Positions 50,063-57,740 of a stretch of 64,000 nt of DNA are shown in pieces (position 1 is the stretch's first letter; the number at the start of each line of letters is the position of its first letter). The notes under the pieces are model-generated. The model saw only the letters and a program-made list of their open reading frames with translations, did no database searches and was not told where the DNA came from. The DNA is from Streptomyces sp. SirexAA-E (lineage in GTDB: Bacteria; Actinomycetota; Actinomycetes; Streptomycetales; Streptomycetaceae), in contig NC_015953.1 in the NCBI RefSeq assembly GCF_000177195.2, positions 2,666,001 to 2,730,000 on the forward strand. The letters run 5' to 3'. The position numbers and the translations under genes are program-made.

Positions 50063-52441
50063 TCACTCCCTGAGCAGGTCCGGTACGCCGTCCTCGTCCG
50101 GCAGGTCCCGCTCCCCCGACACCACGGTCAGCTGCTGCGTCGCACGGGTGAGCGCCACGTACAGCACCCGCAGGCCCGCCGGGGACTCGTCCGCGATCTC
50201 CGCCGGGGAGACGACCACCGTGGCGTCGTACTCCAGGCCCTTCGCCTCCAGGCTGCCCAGCGCCACCACCCGCTCGCCGAGCTCATCCAGCCAGCCACGG
50301 GCCTCCACCCGGCGGTCCATCGCGACGACCACGCCGACGGTGCCGTCCACCTCGGCGAGCAGCCTGCGCGCCTCCTCGCGGACGGTCTCGGCGAGATCCC
50401 CGTCCCGGACCGTCGCGAAGCGCGGCCGTACACCCGTGGAGCGGACCGCCGCCGGGGACTCCATCCCGGGCATCGCCAGCGCCAGCACCTTCGCCGCTAG
50501 CTCGGCGATCTCCGCCGGGTTGCGGTAGTTGACGGTGAGGGTGAACCGGCGTCTGGGCCGGCTGCCGAGCGCCTCGTCCCGGGCCGCGGCCGCCTCGTCC
50601 GGATCGGACCAGGAGGACTGCGCCGGGTCGCCGACGACCGTCCAGGTCGCGTGCCGGCCCCGGCGGCCGACCATGCGCCACTGCATGGGCGTCAGGTCCT
50701 GCGCCTCGTCGACGATGACGTGGGCGTACTCGGTGCGTTCCGCCGCCAGCCGCTCGGCGCGCTCGCGCTGGGTCTCCTCGCGCTGCGGCATCAGCTCCTC
50801 CAGCCCCGTGAGCTGGTCGAGCGGGTCCAGCTCGCGCTTCCTCTTCGGGCGGTGCGGAGTGCCCAGCAGCGTGTGCAGCTCGTCCAGGAGCGCCACGTCG
50901 TGGACGGAGAGGGCGCCCTTGCCGTCGGCGTCCAGCCGCTTCAGCGACCGGGCGAGCCTGCGCACCTCGCCCTGGTTGAGGATCCGGCGCGCCCACCGGC
51001 CCAGGCGGCGCTCGTCGGCCATCGCCGCGAGCACCCGGCGAGGGGTGAGTTCCGGCCACCAGGCATCGAGGAAGGTGAGGAACGGGAGCTCGGTGGAGAC
51101 GTCCTCGTCGAACGAGGAGCGCAGCTCCGCTGCCAGCTCCGGGTCGGTGTAGCGGCCCCGGCCCGACGACTTGTTCCACAGGGCGTCCAGGAGCAGCTTG
51201 CGGGCGCGCGGGCGCAGCAGGTTGACCGGTGCCGTGCCGCCCAGGACGTTGTGGCGGATGCGCTTGAGCTCGTCGGCCTCCAGCTCGACGCGGGCTCCGA
51301 AGGCGACCACCCGCAGCCGGTCGGGGGTGCCCCGGTCCTGGGGGGCCTCCTCCGCCTCCCCGAAGGCCAGCTGGCCGCCCTTGGGGGTGTTCCGGGAGGC
51401 GGGCTGCTCCAGGGCGCCGCGGGCCGCCTTGCGCAGGACGTGCAGCATCCGCGAGGACCCCTTGATCCTGGCGACGGCGGGCTCGTCGTAGGTGGTCGCC
51501 CCTTCGACGCCCGCCGCCTCGTCGGAGAGCGAGCCGACCGCGCGGATCGCGACCTGCCCCTCCTCGCCGAGTGAGGGCAGCACGCCCTCGGTGTAGGCGA
51601 CCAGCAGCGGTGTCGGCGAGACGACGAGGATGCCGCCCGCGTACCGGCGCCGGTCCTGGTAGAGCAGGTACGCGGCCCTGTGCAGGGCGACGGCGGTCTT
51701 GCCGGTCCCGGGGCCTCCGGAGACCTCCGTGACGGACGCGGCGGGGGCGCGGATCACCAGGTCCTGCTCGGCCTGGATCGAGGCGACGATGTCCCGCATG
51801 GTGTGGCTGCGGGCCTGGCCCAGCGCGGCCATCAGGGCGCCGTCGCCGATGACGGGCAGCTTCTCGCCGCCCAGGGACGCGGTCAGCTCCGGACGCATCA
51901 GGTCGTCCTCGACCCCGAGGACCCTGCGGCCCTTCGAGCGGATGACCCGGCGGCGTACCACCCGGCCCGGGGCCTTCGGCGTCGAGCGGTAGAACGGGGC
52001 GGCGGCCGGCGCGCGCCAGTCGATGACCAGGGGCGCGTAGTCGGAGTCCAGTACTCCTATCCGGCCGATGTGAAGCGTCTCCGCGATGTCGGCGGTGCCG
52101 TCCTCGCGTACGGCGTCGTCGGCGGGTTCCACGGAGGTGTACGCGCCGTCGGGGCCGCGTTCACCGTCCTTGCCGAGCAGCAGGTCGATCCGCCCGAAGA
52201 GGAAGTCCTCGAACTCGCTGTTCAGCCGGTTGAGGTGGATCCCGGCGCGGAAGACCTGGGCGTCCCGTTCCGCGAGGGCGCCGGGGGTGCCCACCTGGGC
52301 CCGCCGTCCGGCGTCCCGCATGAGGAACTCCGCCTCGTCGATCTTCTCTTCGAGACGGTGGTAGACCCGGTCCAGATGTTCTTGCTCGACACCGATCTCC
52401 CGGTCCCGCAACGAATCGACAGCGGCATCCTGCGCGGCCAC
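50063..52441 (-). CDS. HelD-type UvrD/Rep-family ATPase (RNA polymerase recycling)
   Basis: This 792-residue superfamily 1 protein has a helical coiled-coil N-terminus (EQEHLDRVYHRLEEKIDEAE), the Walker A SGGPGTGKT near residue 250, and Walker B VIVDEAQDLTPMQW. Motif IV/V features are VGDPAQSSWSD and NYRNPAEIAELA, and the C-terminal VLYVALTRATQQLTVV. This is the layout of HelD proteins that lever RNA polymerase off DNA; a subgroup (HelR) confers rifamycin tolerance. No rifamycin-associated element was seen upstream. GTG 52441 has AAAGGGG upstream. Confidence 0.85.
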   Translation of the reverse strand: MAAQDAAVDSLRDREIGVEQEHLDRVYHRLEEKIDEAEFLMRDAGRRAQVGTPGALAERDAQVFRAGIHLNRLNSEFEDFLFGRIDLLLGKDGERGPDGAYTSVEPADDAVREDGTADIAETLHIGRIGVLDSDYAPLVIDWRAPAAAPFYRSTPKAPGRVVRRRVIRSKGRRVLGVEDDLMRPELTASLGGEKLPVIGDGALMAALGQARSHTMRDIVASIQAEQDLVIRAPAASVTEVSGGPGTGKTAVALHRAAYLLYQDRRRYAGGILVVSPTPLLVAYTEGVLPSLGEEGQVAIRAVGSLSDEAAGVEGATTYDEPAVARIKGSSRMLHVLRKAARGALEQPASRNTPKGGQLAFGEAEEAPQDRGTPDRLRVVAFGARVELEADELKRIRHNVLGGTAPVNLLRPRARKLLLDALWNKSSGRGRYTDPELAAELRSSFDEDVSTELPFLTFLDAWWPELTPRRVLAAMADERRLGRWARRILNQGEVRRLARSLKRLDADGKGALSVHDVALLDELHTLLGTPHRPKRKRELDPLDQLTGLEELMPQREETQRERAERLAAERTEYAHVIVDEAQDLTPMQWRMVGRRGRHATWTVVGDPAQSSWSDPDEAAAARDEALGSRPRRRFTLTVNYRNPAEIAELAAKVLALAMPGMESPAAVRSTGVRPRFATVRDGDLAETVREEARRLLAEVDGTVGVVVAMDRRVEARGWLDELGERVVALGSLEAKGLEYDATVVVSPAEIADESPAGLRVLYVALTRATQQLTVVSGERDLPDEDGVPDLLRE

Positions 52442-52533
52442 CGGGGCCCCTTTCTGACGTGCACTGGGCAGCCGTCAACCGTACGCGAAAGGCGCCCCGG
52501 AGCGCACCTGCCACCCGGTGTGCCGGGTTGCGG

Positions 52534-53145
52534 TTACGCGTCGATCTCCAGGGACGGTCCCGGGTCGTCCTTGAGCCGGCGGCGGTGCCGGGCCACCCGC
52601 TCGCGGTTGCCGCAGACGTCGCTGGAGCACCAGCGGCGGCGCCGGCCCCGGGAGGTGTCCAGGTAGAGCCGCCCGCACGTCTCGCCCTCGCAGCGGCGCA
52701 GCCCCGACCGGGCCACCGGGTCGGTCAGCAGCTCCACCGCGTCCCGGGCCACCGCCGCCAGCAGCGTCTCGCAGTCGGGGCCCTCGCTCAGCACCCGGAC
52801 GAGCACCCCGTCCTCCCGGACCGCCCGCAGCCCCGGGGGCGGCCCGGCGGCCAGTGCGTTGAGCCCGGCCAGGGCGCTGTCCGCGGCGCGGCCCGCCGGT
52901 TCAGCGGTCGTCAAACGGTCGACGCAGGCGCGCAGGTGCCGGAAGCGGGCCGGCCAGGTCTCGTCCACGGCCGTCAGCGGGGTGCCCCGGGGGACGAGCC
53001 CGGTGGCCACCAGCCAGTCGGCGAGGCGGGCCGGGGAGTCCAGTTGCTCGCGGTCGCCGAGGGGGCCCGGCCCCGTCGCCACCAAATCCAGGCAGATCCG
53101 GCCGGAGTCGAACCGCCGGCCCTGTGCACCCGTGCCCGCCGCCAT
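52534..53145 (-). CDS. CGNR zinc-finger/ABATE domain protein
   Basis: This 203-residue protein has an N-terminal ABATE stress domain beginning RFDSGRICLDLVATGPGPLG and a C-terminal CGNR zinc finger. The finger shows CEGETCGRLYLDTSRGRRRR and WCSSDVCGNRERVARHRRR; its four cysteines bind zinc and the basic helix probably binds DNA. The family is a putative transcriptional regulator group in actinobacteria. ATG 53145 gives the typical length; the open frame extends upstream without similarity. The helicase gene follows 92 bases later on the same strand. Confidence 0.88.
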   Translation of the reverse strand: MAAGTGAQGRRFDSGRICLDLVATGPGPLGDREQLDSPARLADWLVATGLVPRGTPLTAVDETWPARFRHLRACVDRLTTAEPAGRAADSALAGLNALAAGPPPGLRAVREDGVLVRVLSEGPDCETLLAAVARDAVELLTDPVARSGLRRCEGETCGRLYLDTSRGRRRRWCSSDVCGNRERVARHRRRLKDDPGPSLEIDA

Positions 53146-53293
53146 GAGCCTGTCACCGCCTTGGGGTCGCCTGTGGATCGTCACGCACAGGAAGCCGAGA
53201 GGAACCCGATGGGGGATCCCCCCCTGGAGTGCCCGTACCCGGTCTGCCCCGGAACCCCTCCTGCCGCCCGGGCAGCGCCCGTATCGTGTGCGC

Positions 53294-53941
53294 GTGACCA
53301 CCACCGTCCTCACGCTGTCGGCCGGAAAGCTGCTGCTGCGGCCCTGGCGCGCCGACGACCTCCCGGCGCTGCTCACGGCCCACGACGACCCCGCCATGCG
53401 CCGCTGGCTGGCCACGCGGTTCTCCGGCGCCGAGGAGGCACGGGCGTGGCTGGAGGCCCAGCGGGAGGGGTGGGCCTCCGGGCGCCGGTTCGGCTTCGCG
53501 GTCACCGACCCGGGCACCGAGGGGTCGCTCGTCGGCAACGTCGTGCTGAAGCTGACCGGGCCGGACCCGGAGAGCGCGGAGGCCGGGTACTGGACGACGG
53601 CGGCGGCCCGTGGCCGGGGCGTGGCGTCGTTGTCCCTGCGGGCGCTGACCGACTGGGCGTTCACCGCGTCCGCCGTGTTCCCCGGTGACGGACCACGGCG
53701 TATCGAGCTGTTCCACCGGGTGGACAACGACGCCTCCTGCCGGGTCGCCGAGAAGTCCGGCTACGCGCTCGCCGAGGTCGTGCCGCCGTGTCCGCCCCTG
53801 CATCCGCTGGACGGCCACCGGCACGTACGCCACGCGGGAGCCGTCAGTGCCGCGGGGGGCCGTCGTGCAGGATCCGCTGGAACAGCCGGTGGTCCCGCCA
53901 CTCCCCGTCGATGTGGAGATAGCGCGGCGCCGTCCCGATGA
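53294..53941 (+). CDS. GNAT family N-acetyltransferase (RimJ/RimL type)
   Basis: The product has the RimJ-like start KLLLRPWRADDLPALLTAHDDPAMRRWL. The acetyl-CoA segment is AGYWTTAAARGRGVASLSLRALTDWAF, and the C-terminal RVDNDASCRVAEKSGYALAEV is typical of ribosomal/protein acetylases. The GTG at 53294 starts at the domain. The final ~30 residues extend 98 bases into the convergent GNAT gene and do not belong to the domain, so the true functional end is probably near residue 185. Substrate unknown. Confidence 0.8.
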   Translation: MTTTVLTLSAGKLLLRPWRADDLPALLTAHDDPAMRRWLATRFSGAEEARAWLEAQREGWASGRRFGFAVTDPGTEGSLVGNVVLKLTGPDPESAEAGYWTTAAARGRGVASLSLRALTDWAFTASAVFPGDGPRRIELFHRVDNDASCRVAEKSGYALAEVVPPCPPLHPLDGHRHVRHAGAVSAAGGRRAGSAGTAGGPATPRRCGDSAAPSR

Positions 53942-54407
53942 CCTCGAACCCCGACTTCGCCAGCACCCGCTGGGAGGCCGCGTTGTCGACCACCGTGCCG
54001 GCCTCGACGCGGTGCAGCCCGAGCCGGTCCCGGGCGTCCTCGCAGACCCGGCCGACGGCGGCCGTCGCGAGGCCCTGGCCGGCCCGGTCGACGTCGATCC
54101 AGTAGCCGAGCCGGGCGTTGCGGAACGGCCCCAGTTCGATCGAGGCGAGGGTCATCGCACCCACCACCCGGTCGTCGGCGTCAGCCAGCACCCAGGGCAT
54201 CGCGCGCCCCGCGTCCCGGTCGGCGAGCAGACCGGTCAGGCGCCGGGCCTGGCCCTGGGGGGTGTAGAAGACCTCGGGGCGTACCGGCTCCCAGCGCTTC
54301 ATGTAGGCCCGGCTGCGGGTGAGGGCCTCGGCGAAGGACGCGGCGTCGTCGGGCGTCGCGGGACGCAGCTGGACGTCATCGGTCAGAGGATGGTTCAGAT
54401 CGGTCAT
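53844..54407 (-). CDS. GNAT family N-acetyltransferase (RimJ/RimL type)
   Basis: This 187-residue RimJ/RimL-like acetyltransferase shows VQLRPATPDDAASFAEALTRSR, the acetyl-CoA-binding RLGYWIDVDRAGQGLATAAVGRV and the ending DNAASQRVLAKSGFEVIGTAPRYLHIDGEWRDHRLFQ, all diagnostic. The SD GGAGG lies directly against the ATG 54407, an unusually short spacing. It is downstream of hemD by 20 bases and probably co-transcribed; tail-to-tail overlap with the other GNAT is 98 bases. Confidence 0.87.
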   Translation of the reverse strand: MTDLNHPLTDDVQLRPATPDDAASFAEALTRSRAYMKRWEPVRPEVFYTPQGQARRLTGLLADRDAGRAMPWVLADADDRVVGAMTLASIELGPFRNARLGYWIDVDRAGQGLATAAVGRVCEDARDRLGLHRVEAGTVVDNAASQRVLAKSGFEVIGTAPRYLHIDGEWRDHRLFQRILHDGPPRH

Positions 54408-54427
54408 CCTCCGACCGTAACGGCCCG

Positions 54428-55573
54428 TCAGGGGCCGTCGTACCTGGTGTCCGCCGCGGGGTCCAGGGCGAGCCGGTAGCCGCGCTTGACGACGGTCTGG
54501 ATCAGCTCGGGCGCCCCGAGCACCGTACGCAGCCGGGCCATCGCCGTCTCCACGGCGTGCTCGTCGGTGCCGCTGCCGGGCAGCGCGCGCAGCAGGTCGG
54601 CGCGGGAGACCACCCAGCCCGGCCGGCGGGCGAGCGCGTGCAGCAGGGCCATGCCGGCGGGCGGCACCGGGTGCAGCGCCCTGTCGACCAGGACGGCGTG
54701 CCCCCGGATCTCGACCAGGTGTCCGGCGACCGGCAGGGCCCGGGCGCGTGCGGGCAGATGGGCGCAGAGCAGTTGGACGAGCGGGCCGAGCCGGAAGCGT
54801 TCCGGCTGGACGGTGTCGATGCCCCGGGCCTGGAGGGGCAGCGCGGTGACCGGGCCGACGCAGGCCACGACGACGTCGTGGCCCAGTGCGGACAGCACCT
54901 GGGGGAGCATGCCGCGCGACTCCGCCCGGTTCAGGTACGAGGCGGCGGCGGGGGCGCTGGTGAAGGTCAGGGCGTCCAGGCCGCGGGCCACCGTGACGTC
55001 CAGCATCCGGTCGAGGGGGGCGATGTCCTGCGGGGGCATCCACCGGTAGACCGGGACGCCGACGACCTCTGCCCCCGCCTCCCGGAGCGCATCGACGAAG
55101 CCGGGCAGGGGTTCGCCGTGCAGTTGGAGGGCGATCCGCCGCCCTTCGACGCCCTCGCCCAGCAGCCGGTCCAGGACCTCCGCCATGGACTCCGACCCGG
55201 GCGACCACGCCTCGGTGAGCCCGGCGGCCCGGATGGCGCCCTTGACCTTGGGCCCCCGGGCCAGCAGTTCGCCCCCGCGCAGCACCTCCAGCAGCCGGTC
55301 GCCGATGCCCCAGCCGTCGGCGGCCTCGACCCAGCCGCGGAACCCGATGGCGGTGGTGGCGATCACCACGTCGGGCACGTCGTCGAGCAGTTCCTCGGTG
55401 GCGGCGAGGAGTTCGCTGTCGTCCGCGAGAGGCACGATCCGCAGCGCTGGCGCGTGCAGGACCGCGGCGCCCCGGCGCGTGAGGAGCGTCCCCAGCTCCT
55501 CGGCGCGACGGGCTGCGGTCACCCCGACCGTGAAGCCCGCGAGAGGCCCGTGCTGTGCGTCGTCGTCGTGCAT
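54428..55573 (-). CDS. hemD: Uroporphyrinogen-III synthase fused to a winged-helix DNA-binding domain
   Basis: The N-terminal ~260 residues are a HemD fold (GFTVGVTAARRAEELGTLLTRRGA, FTSAPAAASYLNRAE, ACVGPVTALPLQARGI), which closes hydroxymethylbilane to uroporphyrinogen III. The C-terminal ~100 residues are an OmpR-type winged helix (MALLHALARRPGWVVSRADLLRALP, HAVETAMARLRTVLG, VVKRGYRL). The fusion is known in actinobacteria next to nitrate-transport or nitrite-reduction genes and may regulate siroheme-linked nitrite use. Here the narK neighbour has decayed. ATG 55573 is the family start. Confidence 0.88.
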   Translation of the reverse strand: MHDDDAQHGPLAGFTVGVTAARRAEELGTLLTRRGAAVLHAPALRIVPLADDSELLAATEELLDDVPDVVIATTAIGFRGWVEAADGWGIGDRLLEVLRGGELLARGPKVKGAIRAAGLTEAWSPGSESMAEVLDRLLGEGVEGRRIALQLHGEPLPGFVDALREAGAEVVGVPVYRWMPPQDIAPLDRMLDVTVARGLDALTFTSAPAAASYLNRAESRGMLPQVLSALGHDVVVACVGPVTALPLQARGIDTVQPERFRLGPLVQLLCAHLPARARALPVAGHLVEIRGHAVLVDRALHPVPPAGMALLHALARRPGWVVSRADLLRALPGSGTDEHAVETAMARLRTVLGAPELIQTVVKRGYRLALDPAADTRYDGP

Positions 55574-55779
55574 GTGCGTGATACCCGGCTCTCGTCCCGC
55601 TGGGGGCGTGTGCGCACCGTCCCCATCCCGATGGTGCGGAGGAACGAGCCTGCCAACCCCGCGTGACAGTCTCGGTTCACCCGTATTTCCCGCCTGTTAC
55701 GTCACCTGACGCCCCATGGACATTTTCACACCCCCCGCGTGGCCGCAGGACGCTCCGGCGGGCCCGCGCCCACCAGGGG

Positions 55780-56031
55780 TTACGGGACGGCACCGAGCTG
55801 CGGCCGCGCGGGCACCGCCGCCACCCCGCGAAGGTATACCGCCCAGGTGAGGCCGGGGCCCGTGAAGAGGACCATCACCGACCACAGCGACCAGACCGAG
55901 AACCCGACGTGCTCGGAGAGGACGGAGAACCACAGGTTCCGCCGGGCGGTGCGCTCCCCCGTCCCGCGCCGGAAGGTCTCGTCCTCCGGCTCCTGTGCTC
56001 GATCCGGCGACCGGCCGTCACGCGCCTCCAC
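55780..56031 (-). pseudogene. narK: narK remnant: nitrate/nitrite transporter with internal deletion
   Basis: The 83-residue frame from GTG 56031 reads RRNLWFSVLSEHVGFSVWSLWSVMVLF, which is the first helix of actinobacterial NarK with its leading EDETFRRGTGERTARR. It then jumps directly to LTWAVYLRGV, which resembles the end of the last NarK helix. About 350-400 residues between the two are missing, with the join near 55855-55865. The gene lies where narK is expected beside hemD, so this is a deletion remnant and no transporter is made. Confidence 0.75.
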
Positions 56032-56225
56032 AGGGGTCGGGGCGCTGTCCCGCCGACGCCAGGGAGTTCGCGTTTCCGTGCGGTGCCGCGAGGTGACCGG
56101 TGCCCGACCTCGCTCTCACTCGGCGGCCGGGGGCCCGGTGAGCCGGGACACGGTGGGCCCCGGGGCGTGGCGGGAGTACCCGGGGCGTTGTGGGAGCCCC
56201 CGGGGGCCGCCGCGCCCCGGGGAGC
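56032..56225. other. Short intergenic region narK remnant / acyltransferase
   Basis: About 190 GC-rich bases with no recognised gene; it lies downstream of the acyltransferase and upstream of the narK remnant. Confidence 0.4.
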
Positions 56226-57740
56226 TCAGACCGCGCTACGGCGTTTGTCGGCCCCGTTGGGCCAGAGCCGCGGCCGGCGCTTGGCGGCCACGTCCTCGAC
56301 CCAGCCGAACGACAGGATGGCCAGCCCGAGCAGCGGCCAGATCGCGATGAAGATCAGCCCGTTGTACGACTGCTCGATGTACGTGCCGAAGGTGTCGCCG
56401 AGCCATGGGACGTTCCACAGCTGGTCGACGATCTGGGCCCCGGCCATCAGCAGGATGTTGTGCCAGAGGTAGATCGTCACGGCCCGGTTGTTGGCCAGGG
56501 TGACGAGGGTGTCCCACCCGGCGAGCTTCCCGGGCAGCTTCCGCCAGGAAGGAGCGTAGACGAGCAGGACGGCACAGAAGCCGAGCGACCAGGTGGCCTG
56601 CGCCAGCGGGATCTCGTCCAGGTTCCAGCCCTCCTCGGTGAGGTGGCCGGAGGCCCACCACAGGCCGAAGCCCATGACGATCGCGGCCGAGGAGACCGCC
56701 AGGTAGCGCGGGACCTCCTTCAGCAGCCCGTCGTTGTGGGCGAAGCCGAGGATCCAGCAGGCGCCGAACACCGCGAAGTCCACCAGGCTCTCGCCGAGCA
56801 TCCCGGGGACCGTCACCAGGCCCGTGCCGATCACGGCCGTCAGGGCCACGGGGGCGAGCATCGTCACCCAGGGCAGTCGGCGGAACGCCTTGAGCAGCAG
56901 CGGCGAGGCGAGCACGAACCAGAGGTAGGCCCGGATGTACCAGAGCGGTCCCACCGCCTGGTCGGCCCAGGTCAGCTCCAGCCATCCACCGGTCGACCCG
57001 CTCTCCTCCGGGTACGGCGGGGAGCCGATCGGGAAGAGGTAGCAGCCGAGCTTGAGGAACCACCACAGTCCCTCGTCCCGGACGGGCTTCCAGCTCAGCG
57101 CGAACATCATCGGTACGACGACGAGCGAGAACGCCCACATGGGCGGCAGCAGCCTGCGCAGCCGGGAACGGATGACGCTTCCGGCCGGACGGGAGAGCGA
57201 GCGGGCCATCAGCGAGCCGGCCAGGGCGAACATCACGCCCATGGACGGGAAGAGGACGGTCAGCCAGGCCCACCCGAAGAGGTGGAAGAAGACGACCCGG
57301 ACGAGCGCGACGGCCCTGAGCAGGTCGAGGTAGCGGTCACGCCCCGGCCTGGCCGGAGCCTCGGCCTGCTCGGCGGGTTCAGCGGGTACGGCCGACGCGG
57401 CGGGGAGCGGCGCCGTGGCCCCCGGGGCGGCGGTCCGTACCTGCCCGGGGAAGGGGTCGGTGCCGGTAGTGCCGGTACCGGTCGCGTACCCGGGGGACGC
57501 GTAGGAACCGCCCGCGCCCGGGAAGCCGTTCTGCCCCGGGTAGCCGTTCTGCCCCGGGTAGCCGCTCTCGTGCCCCGGGTAGCCGTTCTCGTACTCCGGG
57601 GAGTGGTTCTGCCTCGGGAAGCCCGGGGCGTGCCCCGCGTGCCCGGGGTCCTGCCCCGGGTGAGCGGCGGCTCCCCCGGTCTGCGGCCACGCGGCCGAGG
57701 CGTCGTGCTCGTCCCGGTGGGGCTGGTTCGGGTAGGTCAT
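56226..57740 (-). CDS. Acyltransferase 3 family membrane protein of the mat locus
   Basis: The first ~135 residues are a Pro/Gly/Tyr-rich cytoplasmic tail with YPGQNG repeats. Then about ten helices follow (DRYLDLLRAVALVRVVFFHLFG, FALAGSLMARSLS, GPLWYIRAYLWFVLASPLLL, YLWHNILLMAG), the usual acyltransferase-3 layout that O-acylates surface glycans. ATG 57740 overlaps the matB stop (ATGA), so translation is coupled. It may modify the polymer made by MatB; this is inference from the operon. Confidence 0.85.
   Translation of the reverse strand: MTYPNQPHRDEHDASAAWPQTGGAAAHPGQDPGHAGHAPGFPRQNHSPEYENGYPGHESGYPGQNGYPGQNGFPGAGGSYASPGYATGTGTTGTDPFPGQVRTAAPGATAPLPAASAVPAEPAEQAEAPARPGRDRYLDLLRAVALVRVVFFHLFGWAWLTVLFPSMGVMFALAGSLMARSLSRPAGSVIRSRLRRLLPPMWAFSLVVVPMMFALSWKPVRDEGLWWFLKLGCYLFPIGSPPYPEESGSTGGWLELTWADQAVGPLWYIRAYLWFVLASPLLLKAFRRLPWVTMLAPVALTAVIGTGLVTVPGMLGESLVDFAVFGACWILGFAHNDGLLKEVPRYLAVSSAAIVMGFGLWWASGHLTEEGWNLDEIPLAQATWSLGFCAVLLVYAPSWRKLPGKLAGWDTLVTLANNRAVTIYLWHNILLMAGAQIVDQLWNVPWLGDTFGTYIEQSYNGLIFIAIWPLLGLAILSFGWVEDVAAKRRPRLWPNGADKRRSAV
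57525..57600. repeat. 18-bp-type repeats encoding YPGQNG motifs
   Basis: Four imperfect units encode YPG-containing hexa-/heptapeptides (QNGYPG, HESGYPG, ENGYPG) in the acyltransferase N-terminal tail. Confidence 0.6.

Noticed and set aside
52442..52533. Rifamycin-associated element upstream of the HelD-type gene
   Set aside because: The expected inverted repeat with GGGGCTTGC arms is not present; only a short GGGGCCCC run is seen.
55739..56350. 203-codon plus-strand frame beside hemD
   Set aside because: Arg/Pro-rich, no domain, overlaps the narK remnant on the other strand and extends into the acyltransferase gene.
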